33,387 nucleotides of DNA from Myxococcales bacterium (GCA_016212965.1 JACRDA010000198.1:1-33387); one strand, 5' to 3'. Shown: positions 1-7,875, counted from the first letter of the stretch. Notes: generated by a model from the sequence alone, not told the origin. Program-made: numbers and translations.

Positions 1-1
1 A

Positions 2-829
2 TTTCCGAAGCTCTCGCGCGAAGAGGAACGGGAGCTGGCGGATCGGTGGGCCAAAAAGCAGGATCCGGCCGCGGCGGATGCGTTGATCCGCGCGCACATG
101 CGCTACGTGGTCGCGATCGCGCTCAAGTACCGGCGCTACGGCGTGCCGCTCTCGGAGCTGATCGCCGAGGGCAACTTCGGCGTCGTGCATGCTCTGCGCA
201 AGTTCGAACCCAAACGTGGCAACCGCTTCGTCACTTACGCCGCCTACTGGATTCGTGCGTACGTGCTCGGATACGTGATTCGCTCCTGGAGCCTGGTCGG
301 CGTCGGCTCGGGTGCGCTGCGCTCGAAGCTGTTCTTCAAGCTGCGCCGAGAGCGCACGCGGATCATGAATCTAATCGGTGACGCGGACCGAGCCGACGAG
401 GTGCTCGCAGAGAAGTTCGGCGTCTCGCCAAGCCAGATCTCGACCATGATTCGCCGCCTCGAGACGCGAGATCTGTCGCTCGACGGCAAGGTCTTCGACG
501 ACTCGGCCACCTCGCTGGTCGACACGCTGGTGTCTCCGGATTCGGACCAGGAGAGCAGCATGTCCTCGGACGAGAGCCGGGACGAGCTGAAGCTCGCCGT
601 GCGCCGGGCCGTGCAAGATCTCGATCCGCGCGAGCGCTACATCGTCGAAAACCGCATGATGGCGGATGCCGAAGACGAGCTGTCACTCGCCGAGATCGGC
701 CGGCGCTTGGGCGTGTCGCGGGAGCGCGCGCGCCAGCTCGAGGAACGCGCCAAGCGCAAGCTCCGCCACCGGATGCAGGAAATCTCGCGTGCACCGGGTT
801 CGAAGCTCGACCTCGATAACGCGGCCTGA
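2..829 (+). CDS. rpoH: RNA polymerase sigma-32-like factor (RpoH family), 5' end outside window
   Basis: Alternative sigma factor that would direct core RNA polymerase to heat-shock-type promoters. The frame is open from base 2, so the true start lies upstream; the internal ATG at 83 would remove the start of region 2. Visible in order: a sigma-70 region 1.2-like start (PKLSREEERELADRW), region 2 with LIAEGNFGVVHALRKFEP and the region 2.4 segment TYAAYWIRAYVLGYVIRSWS, an RpoH-box-like LFFKLRRER, region 3, and region 4 with a C-terminal helix-turn-helix (EIGRRLGVSRERARQLEERAKRKL). The RpoH-box match and the RSWSLV segment favour RpoH over the primary or general-stress sigma factors. Two small heat-shock protein genes lie 2.3 kb downstream and could be targets, which is inference. 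The rnpB promoter sits just after the stop codon. Family assignment is firm; the exact paralogue is less so. Confidence 0.88.
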   Translation, partial: FPKLSREEERELADRWAKKQDPAAADALIRAHMRYVVAIALKYRRYGVPLSELIAEGNFGVVHALRKFEPKRGNRFVTYAAYWIRAYVLGYVIRSWSLVGVGSGALRSKLFFKLRRERTRIMNLIGDADRADEVLAEKFGVSPSQISTMIRRLETRDLSLDGKVFDDSATSLVDTLVSPDSDQESSMSSDESRDELKLAVRRAVQDLDPRERYIVENRMMADAEDELSLAEIGRRLGVSRERARQLEERAKRKLRHRMQEISRAPGSKLDLDNAA

Positions 830-835
830 GCCGGC

Positions 836-841
836 TATACT
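836..841 (+). promoter_or_regulatory. Likely -10 element of rnpB
   Basis: TATACT lies 6 nt before the predicted first base of the P1 helix of RNase P RNA (848). It starts only 7 bases after the sigma-factor stop codon, so rnpB can be transcribed independently. I see no convincing -35 hexamer at 16-18 nt. Confidence 0.5.
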
Positions 842-847
842 GGCGGC

Positions 848-1290
848 GTCGCAGCGGAACAGGTGATCGCTCGAGCTCTTCGCTCGGGAGGAAAGTCCGG
901 GCTCCGCAGGGCAGGATGCCGGGTAACGCCCGGTGAGGGTGACCTCGAGGAAAGTGCAACAGAAAGCAAACCGCCCCGCGCGCGCGCGCTCCGGCGTGCG
1001 CGCCCCGGGGTAAGGGTGAAATGGTGGAGTAAGAGCCCACCGCGCTCGCGGTGACGCGAGTGGCACGGCAAACCCCACCCGAAGCAAGGCCATGTAGGGA
1101 GGCGGTCCCGCGGCGCGAGTCGCGGGGCTGCCCGGTGGGCGCGAGCCGACCGGGCCAAGGACGGCCCGTCCAAGCCTCCGGGTAGGCTGCTCGAGACCGG
1201 CGGCGACGCCGGCCCTAGAGGAATGATCGCCAGCGCGCGACCCGGGCGACCGGCGCGCACGACAGAACCCGGCTTATGCGCCGCTGCGAC
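848..1290 (+). ncRNA. rnpB: RNase P RNA (bacterial class A)
   Basis: Catalytic RNA of RNase P, which matures the 5' ends of tRNAs. The conserved core is easy to see: GAGGAAAGTCCGGGCTCC near 888-905, CAGGATGCCGGGTAACGCCCGG near 911-932, AGGAAAGTGCAACAGAAA near 948-965, the TAAGGGTGAAATGGTG block near 1012-1026, AAACCCCACCCGAAGCAA near 1070-1087, TAGAGGAATGATCGCC near 1216-1231, and ACAGAACCCGGCTTA near 1262-1276. The ends were set by a perfect 10-bp P1 helix: GTCGCAGCGG (848-857) pairs with CCGCTGCGAC (1281-1290). The length of about 443 nt is on the long side for the class, with extra GC-rich helices near 970-1010 and 1100-1160. It lies directly downstream of the sigma factor gene. Confidence 0.97.
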
Positions 1291-1325
1291 CGCGAGGCCC
1301 CGTACCCACGGGGCCTTGCGCTTTT
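1291..1325 (+). terminator. Intrinsic terminator of rnpB
   Basis: A 13-bp stem with one G-T pair, CGCGAGGCCCCGT / ACGGGGCCTTGCG, closes a 4-nt loop and is followed by CTTTTG. It begins immediately after the P1 helix of RNase P RNA and ends 22 bases before the stop codon of the convergent gene on the minus strand. Confidence 0.85.
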
Positions 1326-1347
1326 GTGGGCCGGGCGCGGGCCACGT

Positions 1348-2667
1348 CTACGGCTTGCCCGCGGGCGCGGCCTTGCCCGCGGCGGGTCGCTTGTAGGCCT
1401 TGTCGAGCATGTACATGTTCATGACCGCCATCGAGTCTTGATCGACGTCGGTCGTGTTGTCGTAGATGCTCACGAGCTCGTATTCGTGATCCTTGTAGAG
1501 GGGCAGCCCCTCGGTGCTCGCGTAGTAGTCGACGTGCTCGAGCCCGATGGCGCCCACCGTCTGGCGCGTCGTCGCCTTGTACACGCTCCGACCGGTCGTC
1601 AGATCGCGCAGTTCGAGCGACTCCGCGAAGGGGTGCAGGTGGATGGCGATGTAGTGGACCGTCGTGTCGAACGGCAGGTTGAGCAGCTTCGTGACGAGCG
1701 TGTGGTTCTCCTCGCGCCCCGGCTTGACGATCCAGTGGCCGGTGAACTTCCGCCCGTGCGCGTCCTGGTAGTCGCCGGGCGCGGCCGCCACGCCGGGCAG
1801 GCAGCCCGGCCCCTGCGAGGCCGGGTCCCCGTGGTCGACGCCGAAGTAGCCCTCGGCACCCTCGACGAGCTTGAGCCCGAAGGCTCCACCGGCGAAGAGC
1901 GGCTTGTAGGGAACGCGGGTCTCCGCATCGCGCACGAAGCGCACGGAGATCTTGTGGCGCACGTCCTTCTTGCCGACGGTCATGTTGAGGTTCAGGACCT
2001 GCGTGTTGAGCGACAGGCTCTCGCTCGAGAGGATCGGCAGGCCGTAGCCCTCCGGGAAGTCGATGCGCTGCTGGCCCTGCGACAGGGTGAACAGCCGGTC
2101 GGTGAGCGGCTTCTGATCGTCGAAGAGCGCGAGGTGTTTCGCGGCGCTGAAGTCGAGGTTCGAGTGGCACATCCACTCCTGCGAGATGGGCGTTGCGCCG
2201 TCGGGCGCCACCATGAGCGCCTCGAAGCCCACGATCCACAAGAGCTCCGGCGTCTTCGACTCGTAGAGCGGCAGCTCCTGCACGCTGTCGGGGCCGCGCA
2301 TCGACTTGTAGATGCGATCGACCTCGTAGATCTTCGAGAGCACCTCCTTCGTGCGGATCGGGGCGCCGTCCGGCGTGACGTTCGGTCGGCTCGTGGCCGC
2401 GGCCGCGCTTGCCGCGGTCGCCCCGCCCGATGCCGCCGCCGCTCCGACCCCGGTCGAGCCCGAGGCCGACCCTGCGGCCCGCAGCGCACCCGCGCTCGCG
2501 GCCGCGGTGGGCTCGGGTCGGGGTGCGGGCTCGTCCTTGCCACACCCGAGCGCGAGCGCGCCGAAGAGCGCGCCCGCCACGAACGCGCGCCGGCGAAGCG
2601 CCGGGCGCACGAGCCCACCGGCGCAAAGGGGTACCTCGAGCCCCGACGGGGCCGCCATCCAGTCCAT
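1348..2667 (-). CDS. Probable Tat-exported lipoprotein with a copper type II (PHM-like) monooxygenase-like C-terminal half
   Basis: 439 residues. The N-terminus carries a twin-arginine-like signal (R26-R27-A-F-V), a hydrophobic stretch and a lipobox-like ALGC with Cys42, then a Gly/Ala/Ser-rich linker to about residue 95. The C-terminal third has H343-L-H345 within a beta-strand pattern, and about 70 residues later D-S-M413-A-V-M-N-M-Y-M. This order, HxH then a Met before an aliphatic/Tyr run, matches the CuB ligands (H242, H244, M314) of peptidylglycine alpha-hydroxylating and dopamine beta-monooxygenases. The His-His pair expected for CuA appears only as Cys-His (EWMCHSNLDF), so that site may be degenerate. 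Tat export would fit a folded metalloprotein. An alternative start is GTG at 2610, giving a short Sec-style lipoprotein signal. ATG 2667 is kept because Tat n-regions are long and a CATAAT box lies just upstream. The lipoprotein call is good; the copper call is inference. Confidence 0.75.
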   Translation of the reverse strand: MDWMAAPSGLEVPLCAGGLVRPALRRRAFVAGALFGALALGCGKDEPAPRPEPTAAASAGALRAAGSASGSTGVGAAAASGGATAASAAAATSRPNVTPDGAPIRTKEVLSKIYEVDRIYKSMRGPDSVQELPLYESKTPELLWIVGFEALMVAPDGATPISQEWMCHSNLDFSAAKHLALFDDQKPLTDRLFTLSQGQQRIDFPEGYGLPILSSESLSLNTQVLNLNMTVGKKDVRHKISVRFVRDAETRVPYKPLFAGGAFGLKLVEGAEGYFGVDHGDPASQGPGCLPGVAAAPGDYQDAHGRKFTGHWIVKPGREENHTLVTKLLNLPFDTTVHYIAIHLHPFAESLELRDLTTGRSVYKATTRQTVGAIGLEHVDYYASTEGLPLYKDHEYELVSIYDNTTDVDQDSMAVMNMYMLDKAYKRPAAGKAAPAGKP

Positions 2668-3107
2668 CGCGCCGCATTATGCCACGAGCGCCGGCGCCGG
2701 CGGGCGGCTCGCGCGAGGCTCCGCCGGGCCCCGCCCCGGGGGTCGGCGCGCAGCGACCCTTGACGACATTTTTCGGGTGCTTATCCCTGTGGCTGTGCAC
2801 CGGGGCCGCGCGCCTCGGTCGCACGGTAGCCGCAGGCGCTGGCCCCGCATCACCGGGGCACGATGAACCGTGCCGTGTACGCACGGCGCGATACGCGGCG
2901 TGCTCGCCGCACCCACGACCTGACCGGATGCCGCGGCGTCTCCGTCGCGCGCAGTTCGGGGCTCGTCCGTCCTGCTCGACAGGCCGGTGCGCCCCGGGGG
3001 GCGCGCGTGCGGCTACCCACTCGCTCGAGCGCGCTCGTCGCCTCCGCCCCGCCATCGCGCGCCGGGAGCGGCAGCGCGCCCCACCGATATTTGGAGGAGG
3101 AGACATC
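2668..3107. other. 440-bp divergent intergenic region upstream of the small heat-shock genes
   Basis: No convincing gene is seen. It holds the minus-strand promoter at 2676-2681. At 2757-2765 it has CCCTTGACG, matching the CCCTTGA core of the sigma-32 -35 consensus, with TATCCC 16 nt further on at 2782-2787. A GGCACG / CGTGCC hairpin lies at 2857-2874. No CIRCE element was found. If the CCCTTGA promoter is real, the small heat-shock mRNA has a leader of roughly 310 nt. A strong Shine-Dalgarno GGAGGAGG (3093-3100) ends the region. Confidence 0.35.
2676..2681 (-). promoter_or_regulatory. Candidate -10 element for the minus-strand lipoprotein gene
   Basis: Read on the minus strand this is CATAAT, 8 nt before the ATG at 2667. 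That spacing would give a leaderless or nearly leaderless transcript, as for several other genes in the window. No clear -35 is visible. Confidence 0.35.
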
Positions 3108-3563
3108 ATGCTGACCCTGTGGAACGACTTCGGATTCGGAGGCATGGAGCGGAGCCTGTCGGCCTTCGAGGAGCTCCGACGCGAGATGGATCGCGTCTTC
3201 GAGGGCTACGAGCGCGACGCCGGGAGGCGGCAGTCGGCCGTCTGGCCGCGCCTGTGGCTGAACGATCGGGGCGAGGCGCTGCAGCTCACCGCGGAGCTGC
3301 CGGGCTTCACCGAAAAGGACGTCGAGCTGTCGGTCGAGCGCCAGTCGCTCACGCTGCGCGGCACGCGCAAGGTGGACGCCCCGACGGGCTACGCCGTGCA
3401 CCGGCAGGAGCGCGAGGGCCTCGCCTTCGCCCGCACCTTCGCCCTGCCCTGCCGCGTCGACACCACCAAGTGCGTCGCCACCCTCAAGGACGGCGTCCTC
3501 GACGTCATGCTGCCCAAGGTGCCCGAGGAGCAGCCCCGCCAGATCACGGTCAAGGCGACCTGA
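3108..3563 (+). CDS. Small heat-shock protein, Hsp20/alpha-crystallin family
   Basis: ATP-independent holdase chaperone of 151 residues, cytoplasmic. The N-terminal arm (residues 1-45) contains FEELRREMDRVFEGY, typical of class A bacterial sHSPs. The alpha-crystallin domain follows: ALQLTAELPGFTEKDVELSVERQSLTLRG strands, then the hallmark A-x-x-x-x-G-V-L-D-V-x-L-P-K (ATLKDGVLDVMLPK) near residues 123-136. The C-terminal ITVKA resembles the I-x-V/I oligomerisation motif. The start is set by GGAGGAGG at 3093-3100, 7 nt before the ATG; much longer open frames upstream are ignored. The gene is followed after 43 nt by a second Hsp20 gene, so the two probably form an operon. Confidence 0.93.
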   Translation: MLTLWNDFGFGGMERSLSAFEELRREMDRVFEGYERDAGRRQSAVWPRLWLNDRGEALQLTAELPGFTEKDVELSVERQSLTLRGTRKVDAPTGYAVHRQEREGLAFARTFALPCRVDTTKCVATLKDGVLDVMLPKVPEEQPRQITVKAT

Positions 3564-3606
3564 GCGCCCCCGCCAGCCAGAACGAAGGATCGAAGGAGAA
3601 ATGGCC

Positions 3607-3969
3607 ATGTCCGACACGAAGCAGATGGTGAAGCCGGCGGTGGCGACCCCGGAGCTCGATCTCGTGCACCTGAGCCCACCGGTCGACATCTACGAGAACG
3701 ACAACGAGGTCCTGATCGTCGCCGACATGCCCGGCGTGACGCCCGACATGACGACCGTGCGGCTCGAGCCCCCACGGCTCCTGCTCGAGGGCCGTCCACC
3801 CAAGCGCGCCCAGGAGCGCGCCGTGCTCTACGAGCGCGTCTTCCGCGTCAGCGACGACATCGACCCGAACGGCATCGCGGCCCACATCGAGGCCGGTGTG
3901 CTGTCGGTCCACCTGAAGAAGAGCGACGCGAGCAAGCCGCGCCGCATCGAGGTGCGCGCCGGCAAGTGA
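3607..3969 (+). CDS. Second small heat-shock protein, Hsp20/alpha-crystallin family
   Basis: 120-residue Hsp20 paralogue with a short N-terminal arm. The alpha-crystallin domain shows PPVDIYENDNEVLIVADMPGV, then VLYERVFRVSDDIDPNGIAAHIEAGVLSVHLKK, which contains A-x-x-x-x-G-V-L-x-V-x-L-K-K, and a C-terminal IEVRA resembling I-x-V. Two in-frame ATGs occur, 3601 and 3607. AAGGAG at 3593-3598 is 8 nt from 3607 but only 2 nt from 3601, so 3607 is chosen. Pairs of unequal Hsp20s often co-assemble in related bacteria; that these two do so is inference. No separate promoter is seen in the 43-nt gap. Confidence 0.92.
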   Translation: MSDTKQMVKPAVATPELDLVHLSPPVDIYENDNEVLIVADMPGVTPDMTTVRLEPPRLLLEGRPPKRAQERAVLYERVFRVSDDIDPNGIAAHIEAGVLSVHLKKSDASKPRRIEVRAGK

Positions 3970-4039
3970 CGCGCCCGGGCTCGCCGGCGGGCGCACGACT
4001 GCGGCGGCACCGCATCGTGCGCTCGCACGGCCGAGACCC

Positions 4040-4045
4040 TATGCT
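4040..4045 (+). promoter_or_regulatory. Candidate -10 element for the M1-type peptidase gene
   Basis: TATGCT is 6 nt before ATG 4052, so transcription would begin at or next to the start codon (leaderless mRNA). No Shine-Dalgarno sequence precedes the ATG. The -35 region is weak. Confidence 0.4.
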
Positions 4046-4051
4046 TGGCCC

Positions 4052-6085
4052 ATGCAACGGTGGGCTTGGCTCGGGATGGTGCTCGCGGGTGGCGCCGGCT
4101 GCGGCGGGACGAACGAGGCGAGCGGCGGCTCGGGACGGCTCCCGGCCGACCCGAGCGAGAGCGCCGGCGAGCCTGTCGCGAGCGCCACGCCCCCGCCGTC
4201 GCCCGGGCCGGCGCCGAGCTCCGACCCCGCGCCGAGCGGCAGCGCGGGACCGCTCGTGCCCGACGGCGTGCCGCCCGGCCCCGTCGCGCTCGCCGACCTG
4301 CCGCGCTACGACATCGACCAGGCGATCGACGACGTCGCCGGCACCTTCGCCGGCAAGGTACGGGTGTCCTTCAAGAACCCGGGCGCGACGCCCCTCGCCC
4401 GGCTTCCGTTCCTGCTCCACCCGAACGCCTTTGCGGAGCTCGGGGGTGCTCCGGGCGGAGCCGGCTCGCTCGCGGTCACGGCCGCCCACACGCCCGCCGG
4501 CACGGCCCTCGCGTGGAAGAGCGAGCGCCCGACCCTCGTGTCGGTCGAGCTCGCGCCGCCCGTCGCGCCCGGCGAGCGCGCCGAGGTCGTGCTCGAGTAC
4601 ACGGGCAGACTGCGCGCGCTGCCGCCGAGCTCGAACGACATGTTCGAGCAGGCCTTCGCCTCGCTCGGATCGTTCACGGGCGCGGGGGCGAGCGACTACG
4701 GGCTGCTCGCGATGGGCGACGGGCTCGTCACGCTGTCGAGCGCCTTTCCCACCGTGGCGCCCCAGCGCGACGGCAGCTTCGACACGCACCCGCCCGCGCG
4801 CATGGGCGACCTCGCCTACAACGGCGTGGCGCGCTTCCACGTCCGTACGGCCGTCCCGGCGGGGGTCGACATCGTCACGAACCTCGTGGACGGAGCGCCG
4901 GTGGCGCTCGGCGACGGAACCGTGGCCTTCACGAGCGACGGCGATCTCGTGCGCGACCTCGTGCTCGTGGCCGGACGCGACCTCGCGCGCTCGAGCGCCA
5001 TGGTCGGCAAGACGCGCGTGACCTCGATCTACCGGACGCGGGACGCGCGCGGCGGAAAAGAGGCGCTCGCGGCAGCCGCAGCGGCGCTCGCGAGCTTCGA
5101 GACGCGCTTCGGCCCCTACCCCTACAGCGAGCTCGACGTGGCCGAGGCCACCCTCGTCGGGGGCGCGGGCGGCGTCGAGTTCTCGAGCATGGTGCTCATC
5201 GCCGGCATGCTCTACCGCTCGCCCGACGAGAGCCAGAGCCAGCTCGCCGGCCTCATGAAGCTCTGGTCGGGTCTGTCCGGCGGCCTGGGCGGGCTCGGCG
5301 GCCCGGGCGCCGGCCCCTCACCGAGCGCGGCGCCGCCGGCCGGCACGGGCTCGCCCGCCTCCCTGCTCGACACGATGCTCGAGTTCACCGTGGCGCACGA
5401 GGTTGCGCACCAGTACTTCGCGGGCATCGTCGGCAACGACAGCTACCGCTTCCCGTCGCTCGACGAGCCGGCCGCCCAGTACGCCGCCGCGCTCGCCATC
5501 GAGGACAGGCACGGCGCCGCCGCCGCGGCGCGCGCCGCCGACGCCAACGTGAAGATGAACTACGCGCTCTACCGCCTGCTCGGCGGCCCCGACCGCCCGG
5601 TCCTGCGCGACACGGCGAGCTTCCGCACCGGGGTCGAGTACGCGGCGCTCGTCTACGGCAAGGCGCCTTACCTCTACTTCAAGCTGCGCGACAAGCTCGG
5701 CGAGGCGCGCCTCGCGGAGGCCATGCGCCGCGCGGTCGAGCGCTACCGCTTCCAGGTCGTGTCGACCGAACAGTGGACCACCGCGCTCGAGGAAGCGGCC
5801 GGTGGACCGAGCTCGGGCGTGCGCGCGACCTTCCGACGCTACCTCGAGGAGACGCACGGCGATCAGGACCTCGGCATCGACGAGTCGGGAGACTTCGTGC
5901 TCGCCACCCTGTTCCCGCCCGAGATGGTGGGGACGCTGAAGCAGGCCATGGCGAGCCTCGGCATGAAGCCGGGCGCGCTGCTCCGCATGCTGTTCGGCGG
6001 GAGCCTCGGCGACGACGCGAAGGTGGGCCCGGGGCTCGACCCCCTGCAGGCCCTGAAGCAGCTCGGCGGCCTCGGGGGCCCCTGA
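4052..6085 (+). CDS. M1-family-like zinc metallopeptidase lipoprotein
   Basis: 677 residues. The signal peptide ends in AGGAGC (lipobox, Cys17), followed by a Pro/Ser/Ala-rich linker to about residue 75, so the enzyme is probably tethered to a membrane facing the periplasm or surface. An N-terminal beta-sandwich region resembles the M1 aminopeptidase fold. The catalytic signature is H449-E450-V-A-H453, then 18 residues, then E472 (SLDEPAAQY), which is the HExxHx18E gluzincin pattern. GGVEFSSM just before it stands where M1 enzymes have GxMEN, and Tyr-rich VYGKAPYLYF follows. A Gly/Pro-rich insertion (about residues 405-435) interrupts the catalytic domain before HEVAH. The GxMEN motif is altered, so aminopeptidase specificity is uncertain. 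Promoter spacing suggests leaderless expression. Confidence 0.85.
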   Translation: MQRWAWLGMVLAGGAGCGGTNEASGGSGRLPADPSESAGEPVASATPPPSPGPAPSSDPAPSGSAGPLVPDGVPPGPVALADLPRYDIDQAIDDVAGTFAGKVRVSFKNPGATPLARLPFLLHPNAFAELGGAPGGAGSLAVTAAHTPAGTALAWKSERPTLVSVELAPPVAPGERAEVVLEYTGRLRALPPSSNDMFEQAFASLGSFTGAGASDYGLLAMGDGLVTLSSAFPTVAPQRDGSFDTHPPARMGDLAYNGVARFHVRTAVPAGVDIVTNLVDGAPVALGDGTVAFTSDGDLVRDLVLVAGRDLARSSAMVGKTRVTSIYRTRDARGGKEALAAAAAALASFETRFGPYPYSELDVAEATLVGGAGGVEFSSMVLIAGMLYRSPDESQSQLAGLMKLWSGLSGGLGGLGGPGAGPSPSAAPPAGTGSPASLLDTMLEFTVAHEVAHQYFAGIVGNDSYRFPSLDEPAAQYAAALAIEDRHGAAAAARAADANVKMNYALYRLLGGPDRPVLRDTASFRTGVEYAALVYGKAPYLYFKLRDKLGEARLAEAMRRAVERYRFQVVSTEQWTTALEEAAGGPSSGVRATFRRYLEETHGDQDLGIDESGDFVLATLFPPEMVGTLKQAMASLGMKPGALLRMLFGGSLGDDAKVGPGLDPLQALKQLGGLGGP

Positions 6086-6092
6086 GCCCCCG
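6073..6092. terminator. GC hairpin between convergent genes, possible bidirectional terminator
   Basis: CGGGGGC / GCCCCCG form a 7-bp stem with a 6-nt loop overlapping the stop codon of the peptidase gene. Only 12 bases separate the two convergent stop codons. It lacks a T-tract, so its terminator role is uncertain. Confidence 0.35.
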
Positions 6093-6097
6093 GTCGC

Positions 6098-6430
6098 TCA
6101 CCAGCGGATGGTGAAGCGCAGGCCGATGCTCGCGCCGAGGCGGCCCTTGCCGCCCTGCGGCAGCTCGACGCGCGGCACGATGGTGAAGCGGGCGTCGGCG
6201 CCGCGGATCTGGAGGTCGAGCACCTTCAGGCCACCGGCCTCGAAGTCGATGAAGGAGAAGCGCTCCCTCATCTCGCGCGCGAGGTCGGCGCGGCCGGGGT
6301 CGCCGTGCGGGTCGAGCACGAACAGCTGATCGTGCGACAGGTTGAAGCGACCGTGCGCGATATCCTGCTGGATGTAGTCCGTCAGGCGGCGTTCGGTGTC
6401 GAGGTCGAGCTTGAGCGGCGTGTCCGGCAT
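6098..6430 (-). CDS. Small orphan protein, 110 residues
   Basis: I do not recognise this protein. It starts MPDTPLKLDL, has no signal peptide or membrane segment, and reads as an alpha/beta protein: an N-terminal amphipathic segment (DTERRLTDYIQQDIAHGRF), then RADLAREMRERFSFIDFEAG, and alternating strands toward the end (LKVLDLQIRGADARFTIVPRVEL). Its composition is mixed and protein-like, unlike the Arg/Ala-rich antisense frames around it. It lies 107 nt downstream of the DUF1295-like gene on the same strand and could share its transcript. No good Shine-Dalgarno precedes ATG 6430. The frame is open further upstream, but that part becomes Pro/Ala low-complexity and is probably not coding. Confidence 0.6.
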   Translation of the reverse strand: MPDTPLKLDLDTERRLTDYIQQDIAHGRFNLSHDQLFVLDPHGDPGRADLAREMRERFSFIDFEAGGLKVLDLQIRGADARFTIVPRVELPQGGKGRLGASIGLRFTIRW

Positions 6431-6537
6431 GAGCCAACGGTACCGCCCGAGTCGGCGGCGCGCAACGCCGCGCAGCCCCGGCGCAGGCGCTGGCGCCGGG
6501 GCGGGCTCGAGCGCCCTCGCCTCGGTGGGCACGCGCG

Positions 6538-7317
6538 CTACCGGCGGCGCGGCCTCCGGGGGAAGAAGGGGCTCGTGCCACGCGCATAGGCGGCATACGC
6601 GGCGCTCGCGCGGGCACGGGCGCGGTCCTGCTCGGGGCGCGGGCGCGCCAGCAGCATCGTCAGGGCCGTCACGCCGCCGACGGCGAGGTAGGCGAAGGGC
6701 ACGCGCGCCACGACGCCGAAGATCCCCCACCACACGACGCAGGCCCCGAAGTGGCTCGGCCGCCGGCTGTAGCGAAAGAGGCCGCGCTCGAGGACCGCGC
6801 GCTCCGGTCCACGCACCTGCCGCTCGAAGCGCCCGAGCTCGTAGTCGGCGCGCGCCTCGACGGCGCAACCGAGCACGAACACCCCCACCCCGACGAGCTC
6901 GACAGGACCGAGCGCCGCGGGCCCCGGCGCGGCCATGCCCACCACGAAGGGCAGCGCGCCGAGCAGCGTGCCGCTCGCCTGCGGCAGGCACACGAGCAGC
7001 AGGCTCTCCTGCCAGCGGGTCGCGTCGACGCGCCGGCCGTCGCCGAGCCCGAGCTGCGCCCCGGGCGCCCGCGCGCGCCAGCAGGCGTGCAGGGTGTGCC
7101 GCGTCCCCCAGGCCACCGCCATGAGCCACAGCACGAGCACGCGTGCCGGCGCGCCGTCGGCCACGCACACGAGCACGGTCGCGAGCCACGCGAGCCCCGC
7201 GCCCCAGTAGCGGCGCGCGAACGTCCCGTCGCGGAGCACGAGCCCCACGAGCCACGCGAGGAAGTAGAAGCCGTAGGCCGAAGCCGCAGCGACGCCGAAC
7301 AGCCCGACCACGTCCAT
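6538..7317 (-). CDS. DUF1295 / steroid 5-alpha-reductase-like membrane protein
   Basis: 259 residues, multi-spanning inner-membrane protein with about six or seven hydrophobic segments. The C-terminal third has FERQVRGPERAVLERGLFRYSRRPSHFGACVVWWGIF, which is the DUF1295 signature (usual form G-L-[WF]-x-x-x-R-H-P-N-Y-x-G-E-x-x-x-W-W-G). Here SRRPSHFG replaces the more common TRHPNYFG. Relatives include isoprenylcysteine carboxyl methyltransferase and 5-alpha-reductase-like enzymes; the substrate is unknown. A TATCAT box on the minus strand (7329-7334) lies 11 nt before the ATG, so the leader is very short. The C-terminus is Arg-rich (PFFPRRPRRR). Confidence 0.8.
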   Translation of the reverse strand: MDVVGLFGVAAASAYGFYFLAWLVGLVLRDGTFARRYWGAGLAWLATVLVCVADGAPARVLVLWLMAVAWGTRHTLHACWRARAPGAQLGLGDGRRVDATRWQESLLLVCLPQASGTLLGALPFVVGMAAPGPAALGPVELVGVGVFVLGCAVEARADYELGRFERQVRGPERAVLERGLFRYSRRPSHFGACVVWWGIFGVVARVPFAYLAVGGVTALTMLLARPRPEQDRARARASAAYAAYARGTSPFFPRRPRRR

Positions 7318-7456
7318 GTGCGGCGCGGATGATAGCCGAGGTAGCGGGCGTGGCGAGCGCGCTCGAGCTCGCCGTGCGCCCCTGCAGCGTGGTCTCGAGC
7401 CCCCCTCGCCGTGTCGAAACAGGCGCGCCCGGTTCGGTTCCGGCGCCGGACGCGCG

Positions 7457-7462
7457 TAGACT
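7457..7462 (+). promoter_or_regulatory. Candidate -10 element for the short Cys-rich lipoprotein gene
   Basis: TAGACT is 6 nt before ATG 7469, the same leaderless-type spacing seen at 4052, 19649 and 31886. No Shine-Dalgarno sequence is visible. Confidence 0.35.
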
Positions 7463-7468
7463 GGCGCC

Positions 7469-7864
7469 ATGCGGACGATGCGCAGGACCTGGTCGCTCTA
7501 CCTCGGCGTCGCGGCGCTCGCGCTCGCCGCGTCCTGCCAGGCGCGGTCGCGCGGGGCCGAGCCCGGCGATGGCGCGGCGGACACGAAGGGGTTCTTCGTG
7601 CGCCCGGAGGGCCCGCACCCGCAGGCGTGCGCCGCGGACGCCGACTGCGTCTCCGGCCCGGGGGTCAACCCCGAGGAAGGGTGCTGCGACACGGGCGTGC
7701 ACAACAGCGTGTACAGCCGGGCGTACATCGCCTGGCGCGCCGCGTGGATGCACGACCACTGCGGCGGCGTCGAGTGCCCGCTCCTGCCGCCGCCGGCGCC
7801 GCTCGCGGCATGCTTCACCGACGGTCGCTGCGTCGGCGGCCGCTGCAAGAACACCTGTCCCTGA
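7469..7864 (+). CDS. Short Cys-rich lipoprotein
   Basis: 131 residues. The signal peptide MRTMRRTWSLYLGVAALALAASC ends in a lipobox-like LAASC (Cys23). The mature part is small and rich in Cys, with pairs such as ACAADADC, EGCCDTG and a C-terminal CFTDGRCVGGRCKNTC that probably form disulfides outside the cytoplasm. The final segment resembles the short C-x-x-G-x-C-x-G-x-C motifs in the myxobacterial Cys-rich repeat proteins, such as the large one at 14712. No enzymatic motif is seen. The gene stands alone: divergent from the DUF1295-like gene and convergent with the epimerase gene. Confidence 0.75.
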   Translation: MRTMRRTWSLYLGVAALALAASCQARSRGAEPGDGAADTKGFFVRPEGPHPQACAADADCVSGPGVNPEEGCCDTGVHNSVYSRAYIAWRAAWMHDHCGGVECPLLPPPAPLAACFTDGRCVGGRCKNTCP

Positions 7865-7875
7865 GCACGAGCCCG

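Noticed and set aside
790..815. Possible tRNA T-loop (GGTTCGAA) near the end of the sigma-factor gene
   Set aside because: It is inside the coding frame and no cloverleaf can be built around it.
2855..2876. CIRCE-type heat-shock operator
   Set aside because: The GGCACG / CGTGCC hairpin has a 6-nt loop and does not match TTAGCACTC-N9-GAGTGCTAA.
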